Assembly (NCBI RefSeq): GCF_001258055.1
Contig: NZ_CVRM01000011.1
Coordinates: forward strand, 62,001-126,000
From: Phaeobacter italicus
GTDB lineage: Bacteria; Pseudomonadota; Alphaproteobacteria; Rhodobacterales; Rhodobacteraceae
Direction: 5' to 3'
DNA: 64,000 bases
Shown here: piece by piece, positions 1-7,794 of the stretch
Numbering within the stretch: position 1 is the stretch's first letter
Layout of the letters: each line of letters starts with the position of its first letter
Notes under the pieces: generated by a model
What the model was told of the DNA's origin: nothing
Database searches by the model: none
Seen by the model: only the letters and a program-made list of their open reading frames with translations
Made by a program: the position numbers and the translations under genes

Positions 1-780
1 CAGACTGTCAGCGTTGAAGAAAACCGCGCCGCTGCTGCGGCTCCGCTGGAGCTGAACACCCCTGTCGAACAGCCCGCAGCCGAGGTTGCCGCAGCCCCCG
101 CGCAAAAAGAGCCTTCGCTGTTTTCTGAGTTCAACAGCGCTGCACAGGCCGCTGATGGGCAATATGACGAGGTTGTCGAAGAAACCCACGACAACATGGG
201 CGCCGACGGCCTGCCTGCACCGGCCTATCAGGGCAACGGTGTTCCGGATTTCCAGCCGCAGGCAGACGCTGCGGTGAACAACCCGGCAGAAACCTTTGTG
301 GCCCCCAAGGCGCCTGCTCCCGGTACGCCGTCGCCCGAGGCGATCGTGCGTCTGCAGGCCGCTGCACAGCGCGCCCAGCCGCAGGCCCCGCAGCACCAGC
401 CGGTGCAGCAACAGCAGCCGGTTCAGCAGCAGATGCAGCAGCGCCCGTCAATCGACGCTGTGCAGCCGCGCGCGCCGCAGCCCGCTCCGGCCCCGCAGCC
501 TCAGGTGCAGCAGCAACAGCAGCAGCCGGTTCAACAGCCTGCCGCATCCGGTCAGGAACAGCGCCGCTTTGGCCTGAACTCTCTGATCCACCGCATGACC
601 GGCAGTGCCGCGGACAATCAGGGCGCCGCGCGCCAGCAGCCGCCTGCGCCGCAGCCGCAGGTTGCCCAGCACGGTCATGGCCAGCAGGCCGCCGCCGCGC
701 CGCAACCGCAGCAGCGTCAGGCCGATCCGGAGCAGGAGCGCATCGAAATTCCCGCCTTCCTGCGCCGCCAGGCCAACTAA
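1..780 (+). CDS. ftsZ: Cell division protein FtsZ, C-terminal part (5' end outside window)
   Basis: The frame is open from base 1 and ends with TAA at 778-780, giving 259 residues without the GTPase domain. What remains is the long disordered C-terminal linker of alphaproteobacterial FtsZ, extremely rich in Gln, Pro and Ala (many CAG codons). A short conserved block RRFGLNSLIHRMTG follows, and the extreme C-terminus reads IEIPAFLRRQAN. That terminal peptide is the hallmark FtsZ tail that docks FtsA and other partners, and it is the main reason for the call. FtsZ polymerises into the cytoplasmic division ring. A Rho-independent terminator follows directly. The next gene is lpxC, as is common in Rhodobacterales. 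Confidence 0.93.
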   Translation, partial: QTVSVEENRAAAAAPLELNTPVEQPAAEVAAAPAQKEPSLFSEFNSAAQAADGQYDEVVEETHDNMGADGLPAPAYQGNGVPDFQPQADAAVNNPAETFVAPKAPAPGTPSPEAIVRLQAAAQRAQPQAPQHQPVQQQQPVQQQMQQRPSIDAVQPRAPQPAPAPQPQVQQQQQQPVQQPAASGQEQRRFGLNSLIHRMTGSAADNQGAARQQPPAPQPQVAQHGHGQQAAAAPQPQQRQADPEQERIEIPAFLRRQAN

Positions 781-803
781 GCGGATCACAAGACATCAGA
801 AAA

Positions 804-830
804 GGTCGCCAAATGGCGGCCTTTTTTGTT
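804..830 (+). terminator. Rho-independent terminator of ftsZ
   Basis: GGTCGCC (804-810) pairs with GGCGGCC (815-821) around an AAAT loop, with one G-T wobble, and is followed by six T residues. It lies 24 bases after the ftsZ stop. Confidence 0.85.
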
Positions 831-992
831 TTGTTTACCGTCTGTTAACCTGGAGTTGGCAGTCTTTCGCCTATCTGTTTCAGTCATGTTTCATTCCGTT
901 ACAAAGATTGAGTTGAGCCTTTCGGGCCGACACCTTACCTCTGTTTCGCAACACGACCCTGTGAGGTCGGACCATACGAAACGAGGCACACC

Positions 993-1928
993 GTGCAGAA
1001 CACGCTTAAAGCATCAGTGACATTTGACGGGGTCGGACTGCACTCCGGCAAACCTGTCCGCATGATTCTGAAGCCTGCATCTGCCGATCACGGTATCTGT
1101 TTCCGCCGCACCGATATTTCGCTTGGCGACACATTGGTTCCCGCCCGCTGGGATCTGGTGGAGCGTACCGCGCTGTGCACCCGTCTGGTGAACACCTCTG
1201 GTGCCTCTGTGTCTACCGTTGAACACATCATGGCCGCACTGGCGGGTTGTGGTATCCACAACGCCCTGATCGAAATCGACGGTCCGGAAGTTCCGATCAT
1301 GGATGGCTCTTCGGCGCATTTCGTGCGCGGCATCATGCAGCAGGGCATCCAGCGTCTGGGCGCGCCTGTCACCGCGCTGCAGGTGATGAAACCGGTCACT
1401 GTCAGCCATGAGGGGGCAACCGCCACCCTGATGCCGAGCAACCGCCTGATCATCGAGTTCCACATTGATTTTGACGAGGCCGCGATTGGCCGTCAAAGCC
1501 GCACGCTGGACATGCGCAACGGTACGTTTGCGCGGGAACTTTGCGATTGCCGTACCTTCTGCCGCCGCGCGGATGTGGAAACCATGCAGGCCAATGGTCT
1601 GGCCCTCGGCGGTGTGCCGGGTGAGAACGCGATCGTCTTTGATGGTCCCGTGGTCGAAAGCGGCCAGGGGCTGCGCCACAGCGACGAGCCTGTGCGCCAT
1701 AAAATGCTGGATGCGCTGGGGGATCTGGCGCTGGCAGGTGGCCCGATCTTTGGCCACTACATCGGGGACCGCGCGGGTCACTCGCTGACCAACACGCTGC
1801 TGCGCGCGGCCTTTGCAACACCGGGTGCGCTGCGCAAGGTGTCCTGTGACCCGATCATGACCGCCCGCCTGCCGGGGCAGGGGTTGGTCTGGGCAGAAAT
1901 TCCGACAGAGACGCGCCGCGTCGCCTGA
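993..1928 (+). CDS. lpxC: UDP-3-O-acyl-N-acetylglucosamine deacetylase LpxC
   Basis: LpxC is the zinc hydrolase that removes the acetyl group from UDP-3-O-acyl-GlcNAc, the committed step of lipid A synthesis in the cytoplasm. The 311-residue length matches the family. Zinc ligands are visible: His78 in STVEHIMAAL, and His236 and Asp240 in RHKMLDALGD, in the same places as E. coli His79, His238 and Asp242. The substrate-binding block IDGPEVPIMDGSS is also present. The start is GTG at 993, with a GAGG a few bases upstream. It lies between ftsZ and bamD but has its own leader after the ftsZ terminator. Confidence 0.96.
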   Translation: MQNTLKASVTFDGVGLHSGKPVRMILKPASADHGICFRRTDISLGDTLVPARWDLVERTALCTRLVNTSGASVSTVEHIMAALAGCGIHNALIEIDGPEVPIMDGSSAHFVRGIMQQGIQRLGAPVTALQVMKPVTVSHEGATATLMPSNRLIIEFHIDFDEAAIGRQSRTLDMRNGTFARELCDCRTFCRRADVETMQANGLALGGVPGENAIVFDGPVVESGQGLRHSDEPVRHKMLDALGDLALAGGPIFGHYIGDRAGHSLTNTLLRAAFATPGALRKVSCDPIMTARLPGQGLVWAEIPTETRRVA

Positions 1929-2234
1929 TCGGGGTATCGAGCAGAGGGCGTCGGCTGGGGGGCCTGACGCCCGAATTACCGACACCGTGACCCAACGTCA
2001 CTATCACGACAGATCAACGACCGTGTGGCAGATGCCGCGCGGTTGTTTTGGTTTAGGGGCACAGGGTCACATACAGCGTATGGCTGTGATCTCTGTCCCC
2101 TTGACCCCGCCGCGCTTTCTCTGCCAAGTGGGTCGGGAGACGGTTAAAGCCGTTTTGCCCGTCAAATGAATGTGCTAGACCGGGCGTAACCGGGGTTCAC
2201 ACCCGTAAGCAAAAGACGGTGAGGTTAGGCGATC
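1929..2234. other. Intergenic region lpxC-bamD with a 7-bp hairpin
   Basis: 306 bases without a credible gene. GGGCGTC (1946-1952) and GACGCCC (1966-1972) form a perfect hairpin just after the lpxC stop but lack a T tract, so it may be an mRNA 3' structure rather than an intrinsic terminator. The bamD promoter is presumably in the second half; I cannot assign -35/-10 boxes with confidence. Confidence 0.5.
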
Positions 2235-3083
2235 ATGATCGGCATGGGGGCGGCAGCCAAAACCATCGGCGCGTTTCTTCTGATTGCGGCTCTTTCGGGC
2301 TGTGGTGGGGACGGCGGCGCAGCAAAAAGTGCGCAACCGCTGGAAGGGTTCACACCCGAGCAGATTTATGAACGCGGCGAATTCGAGATGGAGCGCAACC
2401 GGACCAAGGATGCGGCCTTCTACTTTGCGGAGATCGAGCGTCTTTATCCCTATTCCTCCTGGGCCAAGCAGGCGTTGATCATGCAGGCCTATGCCTATCA
2501 TCTGGGCCGCGACTACGAGGAAAGCCGCGCAGCCGCGCAGCGGTACATTGATTTCTACCCAACCGAGGAAGATGCCGCCTATGCGCAGTATCTTCTTGCG
2601 CTGAGCTACTATGACCAGATCGACGAGGTGGGCCGCGATCAGGGGCTGACCTTCCAGGCGCTGCAGTCCCTGCGCACCGTGATCGAGGTTTACCCGGACA
2701 GCGAATACGCCAACTCCGCGATCCTGAAATTCGATCTCGCCTTTGACCATCTGGCAGGCAAGGAGATGGAAATTGGCCGCTACTACCTGCGCAAGGGGCA
2801 CTATACCTCTGCGGTGAACCGCTTCCGTGTCGTGGTCGAGGATTTCCAGACCACCACCCACACCGCCGAAGCGCTGCACCGTCTGGTAGAGGCCTATCTG
2901 TCGCTGGGGCTGGTCAATGAGGCACAGACCGCGGGCGCGATCCTGGGCCATAACTATCAATCGACCGAATGGTACGAGGACAGCTTTAAGCTGCTGACGC
3001 AAAACGGGCTGAAAATGCGCGATGTCGGCAACAACTGGCTGAGCCAGATCTACCGTCAGTCCATCAAGGGGGAGTGGCTCTAA
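2235..3083 (+). CDS. bamD: Outer membrane protein assembly factor BamD (lipoprotein)
   Basis: BamD is an essential lipoprotein of the BAM complex, which inserts beta-barrel proteins into the outer membrane. The 282-residue product begins with a short hydrophobic signal ending in a lipobox (AALSGCGG), so the mature protein would be lipidated on Cys and anchored at the periplasmic face of the outer membrane. The rest consists of helical TPR-like repeats, for example FEMERNRTKDAAFYFAEIE, YPYSSWAKQALIMQAYAYH and YPDSEYANSAILKFD, typical of the YfiO/BamD family. An internal ATG nine bases downstream is an alternative start. recN follows after 27 bases, an arrangement common in alphaproteobacteria. 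Confidence 0.93.
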   Translation: MIGMGAAAKTIGAFLLIAALSGCGGDGGAAKSAQPLEGFTPEQIYERGEFEMERNRTKDAAFYFAEIERLYPYSSWAKQALIMQAYAYHLGRDYEESRAAAQRYIDFYPTEEDAAYAQYLLALSYYDQIDEVGRDQGLTFQALQSLRTVIEVYPDSEYANSAILKFDLAFDHLAGKEMEIGRYYLRKGHYTSAVNRFRVVVEDFQTTTHTAEALHRLVEAYLSLGLVNEAQTAGAILGHNYQSTEWYEDSFKLLTQNGLKMRDVGNNWLSQIYRQSIKGEWL

Positions 3084-3110
3084 GTGCCACTTCCGCAATG
3101 AGGCCGGGCC

Positions 3111-4757
3111 ATGCTGCGCGCGCTTGATATCCGCGATATCCTGATCATTGATCACCTTGAACTGAATTTTCAGCCGGGTCTGAACGTGCTCACCGGGGAA
3201 ACCGGGGCGGGTAAATCGATCCTGCTGGATTCGCTGGGCTTTGTGCTGGGCTGGCGCGGGCGGGCCGAACTGGTCCGTCAGGGCGCCAAGCAGGGCGAGG
3301 TGATGGCAGAGTTCGATCTTGCCCCGGATCATCCGGCCCATGCGGTTCTTGCCGAGGCGGGCCTGCCGGGCGGCGAGACGCTGCTGTTGCGGCGGGTGAA
3401 CACCGCGGAGGGGCGCAAGACAGCCTGGGTCAATGATCGCCGCTGTTCGGGCGAGGTGCTGCGGGCGCTGTCTGAGACGCTATTGGAACTGCATGGCCAG
3501 CATGATGATCGCGGTCTGCTGAACCCGCGCGGCCATCGCGCGATGCTGGACGAGTTTGCCAATCTTGCGGATCTTCTGGCGACAGTGCGCGAGCGCTGGA
3601 CCACGGCCAGCCGGGCCCGCAAGGCGGTTGAGGAAACCCGCAGCGCGCTTGAGGCGATCCGCGCCGAAGAAGAGTTTCTGCGCCATGCGGTTGCGGAATT
3701 GGACGCGCTGGACCCTCAGCCCGGCGAGGACGCGGCGCTGGATCAGCGTCGCCGCGAAATGCAGGCCGCCGAGCGCATTCGTGGCGACATTCAGCGTGCC
3801 CATGCGATCCTGTCTGATGGGGCGGAAAGCGCCCTTGGCGATGCGCAGCGCTGGCTGGAGGGGGTTGCCGATCAGGCCGAAAGCGCGCTGGATGCGCCGC
3901 TGGCGGCGCTGGGGCGGGCGATGATCGAGCTGGGCGAGGCGCAGGATGGTGTGTCGCGGCTTTTGGATGGGCTGGAGTTCAACCCCGGTGATCTGGAAGA
4001 CTGCGAGGAGCGGTTGTTTGCGATCCGGGCACTGGCGCGCAAGCATGACGTCATTGCAGATGATCTGGGGGATTATGCCGACACGCTGCGCCAAAAGCTG
4101 GCAGCGGTGGATGCGGGCGATCAGGATCTGGCAGATCGCGAAGCGGCGCTGGCGCAGGCCGAAGCGGCCTATAATGCCGCTGCTGAACAGCTGTCGGCGG
4201 CCCGGCGCGAAAGTGCGGCTGCGCTGGATGGCGCGGTGATGGCAGAGCTTGCCCCGCTCAAGATGGAGCGTGCGGTTTTCGAAACCCTCGTCAGCCCGGC
4301 AGATCCCGGCCCCGAGGGGAAGGATGGCGTGGCCTTTACCGTCGCGACAAACCCCGGCGCGCCTGCGGGCCCGCTGAACAAGATCGCCTCTGGCGGTGAG
4401 CTGAGCCGTTTTCTGTTGGCGTTGAAGGTCTGCCTGCGTGGCGAGACCGGCAATCAGACCATGATCTTTGATGAGATCGATCGCGGGGTCGGTGGTGCCA
4501 CTGCTGATGCGGTTGGCCGTCGCCTGAAGGCGCTGGCCGAAGGCGGGCAGGTTCTGGTCGTCACCCATTCCCCGCAGGTTGCTGCACAGGGGGCGCATCA
4601 TTGGCGGGTGCAGAAACAGGTTGTTGACGGGCAGACCCTGTCGCAGGTCGTTCCTCTGGACGACGCGGAGCGGGTGGATGAACTGGCCCGGATGGTGTCG
4701 GGCGATACCATCACCCCAGAGGCGCGCGCAGCGGCCAAGGCGCTATTGGCGGGCTAA
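3111..4757 (+). CDS. recN: DNA repair protein RecN
   Basis: RecN is an SMC-like ATPase that acts early in recombinational repair of double-strand breaks. The 548 residues show the N-terminal Walker A (GETGAGKSILLDSLGF, about residues 29-44). A long central region of charged heptads follows, consistent with an antiparallel coiled coil and rich in Glu, Ala and Arg. The C-terminal ATPase half carries the signature LNKIASGGELSRFLLALK and Walker B MIFDEIDRGVGG, then the D-loop and H-loop region VLVVTHSPQVAA. It probably belongs to the bamD transcription unit. I see no SOS (LexA-type) box directly upstream. Confidence 0.96.
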   Translation: MLRALDIRDILIIDHLELNFQPGLNVLTGETGAGKSILLDSLGFVLGWRGRAELVRQGAKQGEVMAEFDLAPDHPAHAVLAEAGLPGGETLLLRRVNTAEGRKTAWVNDRRCSGEVLRALSETLLELHGQHDDRGLLNPRGHRAMLDEFANLADLLATVRERWTTASRARKAVEETRSALEAIRAEEEFLRHAVAELDALDPQPGEDAALDQRRREMQAAERIRGDIQRAHAILSDGAESALGDAQRWLEGVADQAESALDAPLAALGRAMIELGEAQDGVSRLLDGLEFNPGDLEDCEERLFAIRALARKHDVIADDLGDYADTLRQKLAAVDAGDQDLADREAALAQAEAAYNAAAEQLSAARRESAAALDGAVMAELAPLKMERAVFETLVSPADPGPEGKDGVAFTVATNPGAPAGPLNKIASGGELSRFLLALKVCLRGETGNQTMIFDEIDRGVGGATADAVGRRLKALAEGGQVLVVTHSPQVAAQGAHHWRVQKQVVDGQTLSQVVPLDDAERVDELARMVSGDTITPEARAAAKALLAG

Positions 4758-4904
4758 GCCCCGTCCGGTCATGGCAGGCGCGTCACACAACTGCGTCAGC
4801 TGTCGCTTTGACAGAAAGCGCGGGCGGAATTTGACGCTGGATTAACGTCCTGGCGGTTACTAATGCCTTGAGACAGAAAGACTGACACCAGGACAGACGG
4901 CCCA

Positions 4905-6596
4905 ATGCGACAGACACTCCGCTCCTTTATCTCGGCCCATGCGACGCAGGCAGTTGCCGAGATGCGGGATGCCTGGCGGGTGTTGCGCCATCGCGGTCCG
5001 GGGCAGTTTCAGTTCTGGCTGATCGCGCTGATGATCGGTGTTGCCGCCGGGTTTGCGGCGCTGTTCTTTCGCAAGGGTATCACTGCGTTTCAGGCCTGGG
5101 TCTACGGCGCTGAGGATGTCAATTTCCTGCACAGTTTTGCACAGGACATGCCGTGGTACTGGCTGGTCCTGATTCCGACCCTGGGTGGTTTGGTTGTGGG
5201 GGTGATCCTGCATCGCTTCACCCCTGACGGGCGGGTCCGTTCGGTCGCCGATGTGATCGAAGGCGCGGCCCTTGGCGAAGGGCGGGTAGAGAAACGGGCT
5301 GGCATTGCCTCGGCCATTGCGTCCTTTCTGACGCTGAGCACCGGCGGGTCGACCGGGCGGGAGGGGCCGGTCGTTCATATGGCGGGCGTGATCTCTACCT
5401 GGGTCAGTGACAAGATCAAGGCCGACGGAATCACCGGGCGGGATCTGTTGGGCTGCGCGGTTGCGGCGGCGGTGTCCGCCAGCTTTAACGCGCCGATTGC
5501 GGGCGCGCTGTTTGCGCTGGAGGTGGTGTTGCGCCACTTTGCCGTCCATGCCTTTGCGCCGATTGTTATTGCTTCGGTTGCGGGAACCGTCATCAACCGG
5601 CTGGAGTACGGTGATGTGACCGAGTTCGATCTGATCACCCCCGGCGCGCTGCAGTTCTATGTAGAGCTGCCTGCCTTTTTGATGTTGGGGCTGATCTGCG
5701 GTCTGGTCGCGGTGGTGTTGATGCGGTCGATCTTTTTTGCCGACCAGCTGGGCACGGCGCTGCAGGACCGGCTGGGGCTGCCGCGCTGGCTGCGCCCGGC
5801 GGCGTCTGGCCTGTTGCTGGGCGTCATTGCGGTCTGGTATCCGCATATCATCGGGGTTGGGTATGAAACCACCGTTCTGGCGTTGACCGGTGCGCTGGTG
5901 CTGCATCAGACGATCCTGTTTGCGATGGTCAAGACGGCGGCTGTTGCGATCACCATGGGCGGGCGCATGGGCGGAGGGGTGTTTTCCCCGTCGCTGATGG
6001 TCGGTGCGCTGACCGGGCTTGCCTTTGGGCTGATTGCGACGGCGGTGCTGCCGGATGTGTCCGGCACCCATACGCTTTATGCCTTTGCGGGGATGGGGGC
6101 GGTTGCGGCGGCGGTTCTGGGCGCGCCGATTTCCACCACGCTGATCGTGTTCGAACTGACAGGGGATTGGCAGATCGGTCTGGCGGTGATGGTGGCGGTG
6201 TCGATGTCCACTGCGCTGGCCTCGCGCATTGTGGACCGGTCCTTTTTCCTGACCCAGCTGGAGCGGCGCAACATTCACTGTGCGGCGGGGCCGCAGGCCT
6301 ATCTGCTGTCGCTGTTGCGGGCGGGCGGGGTGATGCGGCCGATGGGCGATCCGCGCTGCGCAAGCCGCGAAGAGTGTGAAGCGCTGCTGGAGCAGGGGCT
6401 GTTGATTCGTGCCTCTGCCTCGCTTGAGGCGGCGATGCCGATCTTTGATCGGGCGGATATCGCGTTCTTGCCGGTGATGACCGAGGAGGGTGACAGCGAA
6501 AATCCGCCGGAGTTGATCGGCGCCCTTTACCACATTGATTCGCTCAAAGCCTACAACCGGGCGCTGGCGGCGGCGGCTGCGGAAGAGCACAGTTAA
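4905..6596 (+). CDS. ClC-family chloride channel/transporter with degenerate CBS tail
   Basis: A 563-residue integral membrane protein of the ClC family. The selectivity-filter segments are recognisable: the gating glutamate lies in GREGPVVHMAG (Glu153), the NAPIAGALFALE helix follows, and GGGVFSPSLMVGA matches the GxFxP motif. Two deviations stand out. The residue equivalent to the internal proton glutamate of E. coli ClC-ec1 (Glu203) is Val207 in FALEVVLRHF. The canonical GSGIP segment reads GRVRSVADVIEG. Residues from about 455 to the end are soluble and resemble a worn CBS-domain pair. Whether it is a passive anion channel or an exchanger cannot be told from sequence. It appears to be monocistronic. 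Confidence 0.92.
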   Translation: MRQTLRSFISAHATQAVAEMRDAWRVLRHRGPGQFQFWLIALMIGVAAGFAALFFRKGITAFQAWVYGAEDVNFLHSFAQDMPWYWLVLIPTLGGLVVGVILHRFTPDGRVRSVADVIEGAALGEGRVEKRAGIASAIASFLTLSTGGSTGREGPVVHMAGVISTWVSDKIKADGITGRDLLGCAVAAAVSASFNAPIAGALFALEVVLRHFAVHAFAPIVIASVAGTVINRLEYGDVTEFDLITPGALQFYVELPAFLMLGLICGLVAVVLMRSIFFADQLGTALQDRLGLPRWLRPAASGLLLGVIAVWYPHIIGVGYETTVLALTGALVLHQTILFAMVKTAAVAITMGGRMGGGVFSPSLMVGALTGLAFGLIATAVLPDVSGTHTLYAFAGMGAVAAAVLGAPISTTLIVFELTGDWQIGLAVMVAVSMSTALASRIVDRSFFLTQLERRNIHCAAGPQAYLLSLLRAGGVMRPMGDPRCASREECEALLEQGLLIRASASLEAAMPIFDRADIAFLPVMTEEGDSENPPELIGALYHIDSLKAYNRALAAAAAEEHS

Positions 6597-6733
6597 AGCC
6601 CAATAAAATGGCGTTTTCTGTGGAAAACCTTGTGTATCTTCCAAACATGCAGTGAAAACACCGCTTTACCCGTCAAAGCTGAGTTGAAATATGTGGTATT
6701 TCTGAAACGGACCAACCGTTTTCAAAAGGTTTT

Positions 6734-6772
6734 GTTAACCTTTCACGCGCGCTTCACGAAAATATGGTTAAC
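6734..6772. promoter_or_regulatory. GTTAACC inverted repeat upstream of small ORF
   Basis: GTTAACC (6734-6740) and GGTTAAC (6766-6772) form a perfect inverted repeat with a 25-base spacer in an AT-rich leader 38 bases before the start codon at 6810. TTAACC is the half-site of the alphaproteobacterial cell-cycle regulator CtrA, but the spacing is not the classic TTAA-N7-TTAA, so CtrA control is only a guess. Confidence 0.35.
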
Positions 6773-6809
6773 ACTAGGCAAATAGTGATCATTCTTCGGA
6801 AGTGACAAC

Positions 6810-7001
6810 ATGCAAATCGATGACATCAACCCGCAAGAGGTTGAGTACATGACGAAGGCAAGTGAGCAGGAAAAAGAGCGGGCATCCTTTGAGGCGTTGA
6901 TCAATTACGTCGTGCAGAGTGCCAGCGATGCGCAGATGTTCGGGACGGGCGAGTCGATCGAGACCGCGCGCCGCCATCTGTGCCGGACCATTCTGAGCTG
7001 A
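6810..7001 (+). CDS. Small uncharacterised protein, 63 residues
   Basis: I do not recognise the family. The protein is soluble, acidic in its first half and probably helical (EYMTKASEQEKERASFEALINYV). It has no signal or membrane segment. An ATG is preceded by GGAAGTGACAAC, an acceptable ribosome-binding site. A clear intrinsic terminator sits 18 bases after the stop, and the leader is AT-rich with a GTTAACC dyad. The isolated gene with its own promoter-like leader and terminator argues that it is real rather than a chance frame. Confidence 0.6.
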   Translation: MQIDDINPQEVEYMTKASEQEKERASFEALINYVVQSASDAQMFGTGESIETARRHLCRTILS

Positions 7002-7019
7002 TCGGGACTGTGTGTGTAT

Positions 7020-7040
7020 CGGGTGTTTCCACCCGTTTTT
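7020..7040 (+). terminator. Terminator after the 63-residue ORF
   Basis: CGGGTG (7020-7025) pairs with CACCCG (7030-7035) around a TTTC loop and is followed by five T residues. Confidence 0.75.
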
Positions 7041-7331
7041 GAATGAGTTTTTATTTACAGGGCCCCGAGAAAATCAAATTCGACTGACTGGCAGGGATCT
7101 GCCGGTGTCGCGACATGGTCTGTGGCAAGGTTTTGCCGAACTCTCACAGCCACTTGACGGGCGCTGATCCGTCTCCGGGTTGGCCTGCCTGACCCGTGCG
7201 GGAGGCGACTCCTGCATCGCCATGGCTCTACCCTCATGACTATGCCGACCTGCGGGCGGCACCCTATTGCTGCGGTCTGTCCCGGACAGTCGGTGCATCA
7301 CCGATGCAGGGACGGCGGGTTTCATTCAGCC
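7041..7331. other. Intergenic region without a supported gene
   Basis: About 290 bases between the small (+) ORF terminator and the (-) operon terminator. Short reading frames on the (-) strand here lack a ribosome-binding site and protein-like composition. A few small dyads exist (for example TGCATC/GATGCA near 7294-7308), but none has a terminator or promoter context that would justify calling an RNA gene. Confidence 0.4.
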
Positions 7332-7358
7332 AAAGAAAAAGGCGCCACGAGGGCGCCT
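7332..7358 (-). terminator. Terminator of the cobS-DUF427 unit
   Basis: Read on the (-) strand, GGCGCC/GGCGCC arms (7352-7357 and 7341-7346) with a short loop are followed by TTTTTCTTT. It lies about 35 bases after the stop of the DUF427 gene. Confidence 0.8.
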
Positions 7359-7392
7359 GTCTCTGACTGCTGCACTGTCTGAGCCGGGGGGC

Positions 7393-7734
7393 TCAGATCT
7401 GTTCCACCTTGACGCTTTCGCTGGTGACAAAGGCGAGATGGCCCTTGATCGCAGCGACCTCTTCCTTTGGGTCCTCGTAGCTCCAGACCGCGTCGGGCGT
7501 GACGGAGGACAGGTTCACGATGGAATAATAGGTGGCATCGCCCTTGTGCGGACAATGGGTGGTCTTGTCGCTCTGGTCGAGCAAGGCAAAAGCCACATCT
7601 TCGCGCGGGAAGTAGATGACCGGTGGCAGATCGCCTTCGCTCAGCTCAAGCGCATTGTTGCTTTCACCCAGCACGGCGCCGCCAGAGCGGACGACCCAGC
7701 GGCCGGGGGCTTTGCGAATTTGGATCTTTGTCAT
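7393..7734 (-). CDS. DUF427 domain protein
   Basis: A 113-residue cytoplasmic protein of the DUF427 family, a small beta-rich fold of unknown function found widely in proteobacteria and actinobacteria. Family features are the core IYFPREDV, then [14 protein letters not shown] with its conserved Cys-Pro-x-Lys-Gly block, and [10 protein letters not shown]. The chosen start is the ATG at 7734, which has GGAAG five to six bases upstream; a GTG five codons earlier has no such site. It is the last gene of the cob-pepP unit, followed by an intrinsic terminator. Nothing in the context reveals its substrate. Confidence 0.85.
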   Translation of the reverse strand: MTKIQIRKAPGRWVVRSGGAVLGESNNALELSEGDLPPVIYFPREDVAFALLDQSDKTTHCPHKGDATYYSIVNLSSVTPDAVWSYEDPKEEVAAIKGHLAFVTSESVKVEQI

Positions 7735-7794
7735 GGGTACTTCCTTCACGTCGTTCGTACGGTCATTATCTTAGTGTGTTGTAACAATGCGGTA

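Noticed and set aside
1987-2169. Short ORF between lpxC and bamD
   Set aside because: No ribosome-binding site, no protein-like pattern; lies in the leader of bamD.
7074-7325. 83-residue (-) ORF in the 7.0-7.3 kb gap
   Set aside because: Arg/Pro/Ser-rich composition and no ribosome-binding site; it lies beyond the operon terminator with no promoter evidence.
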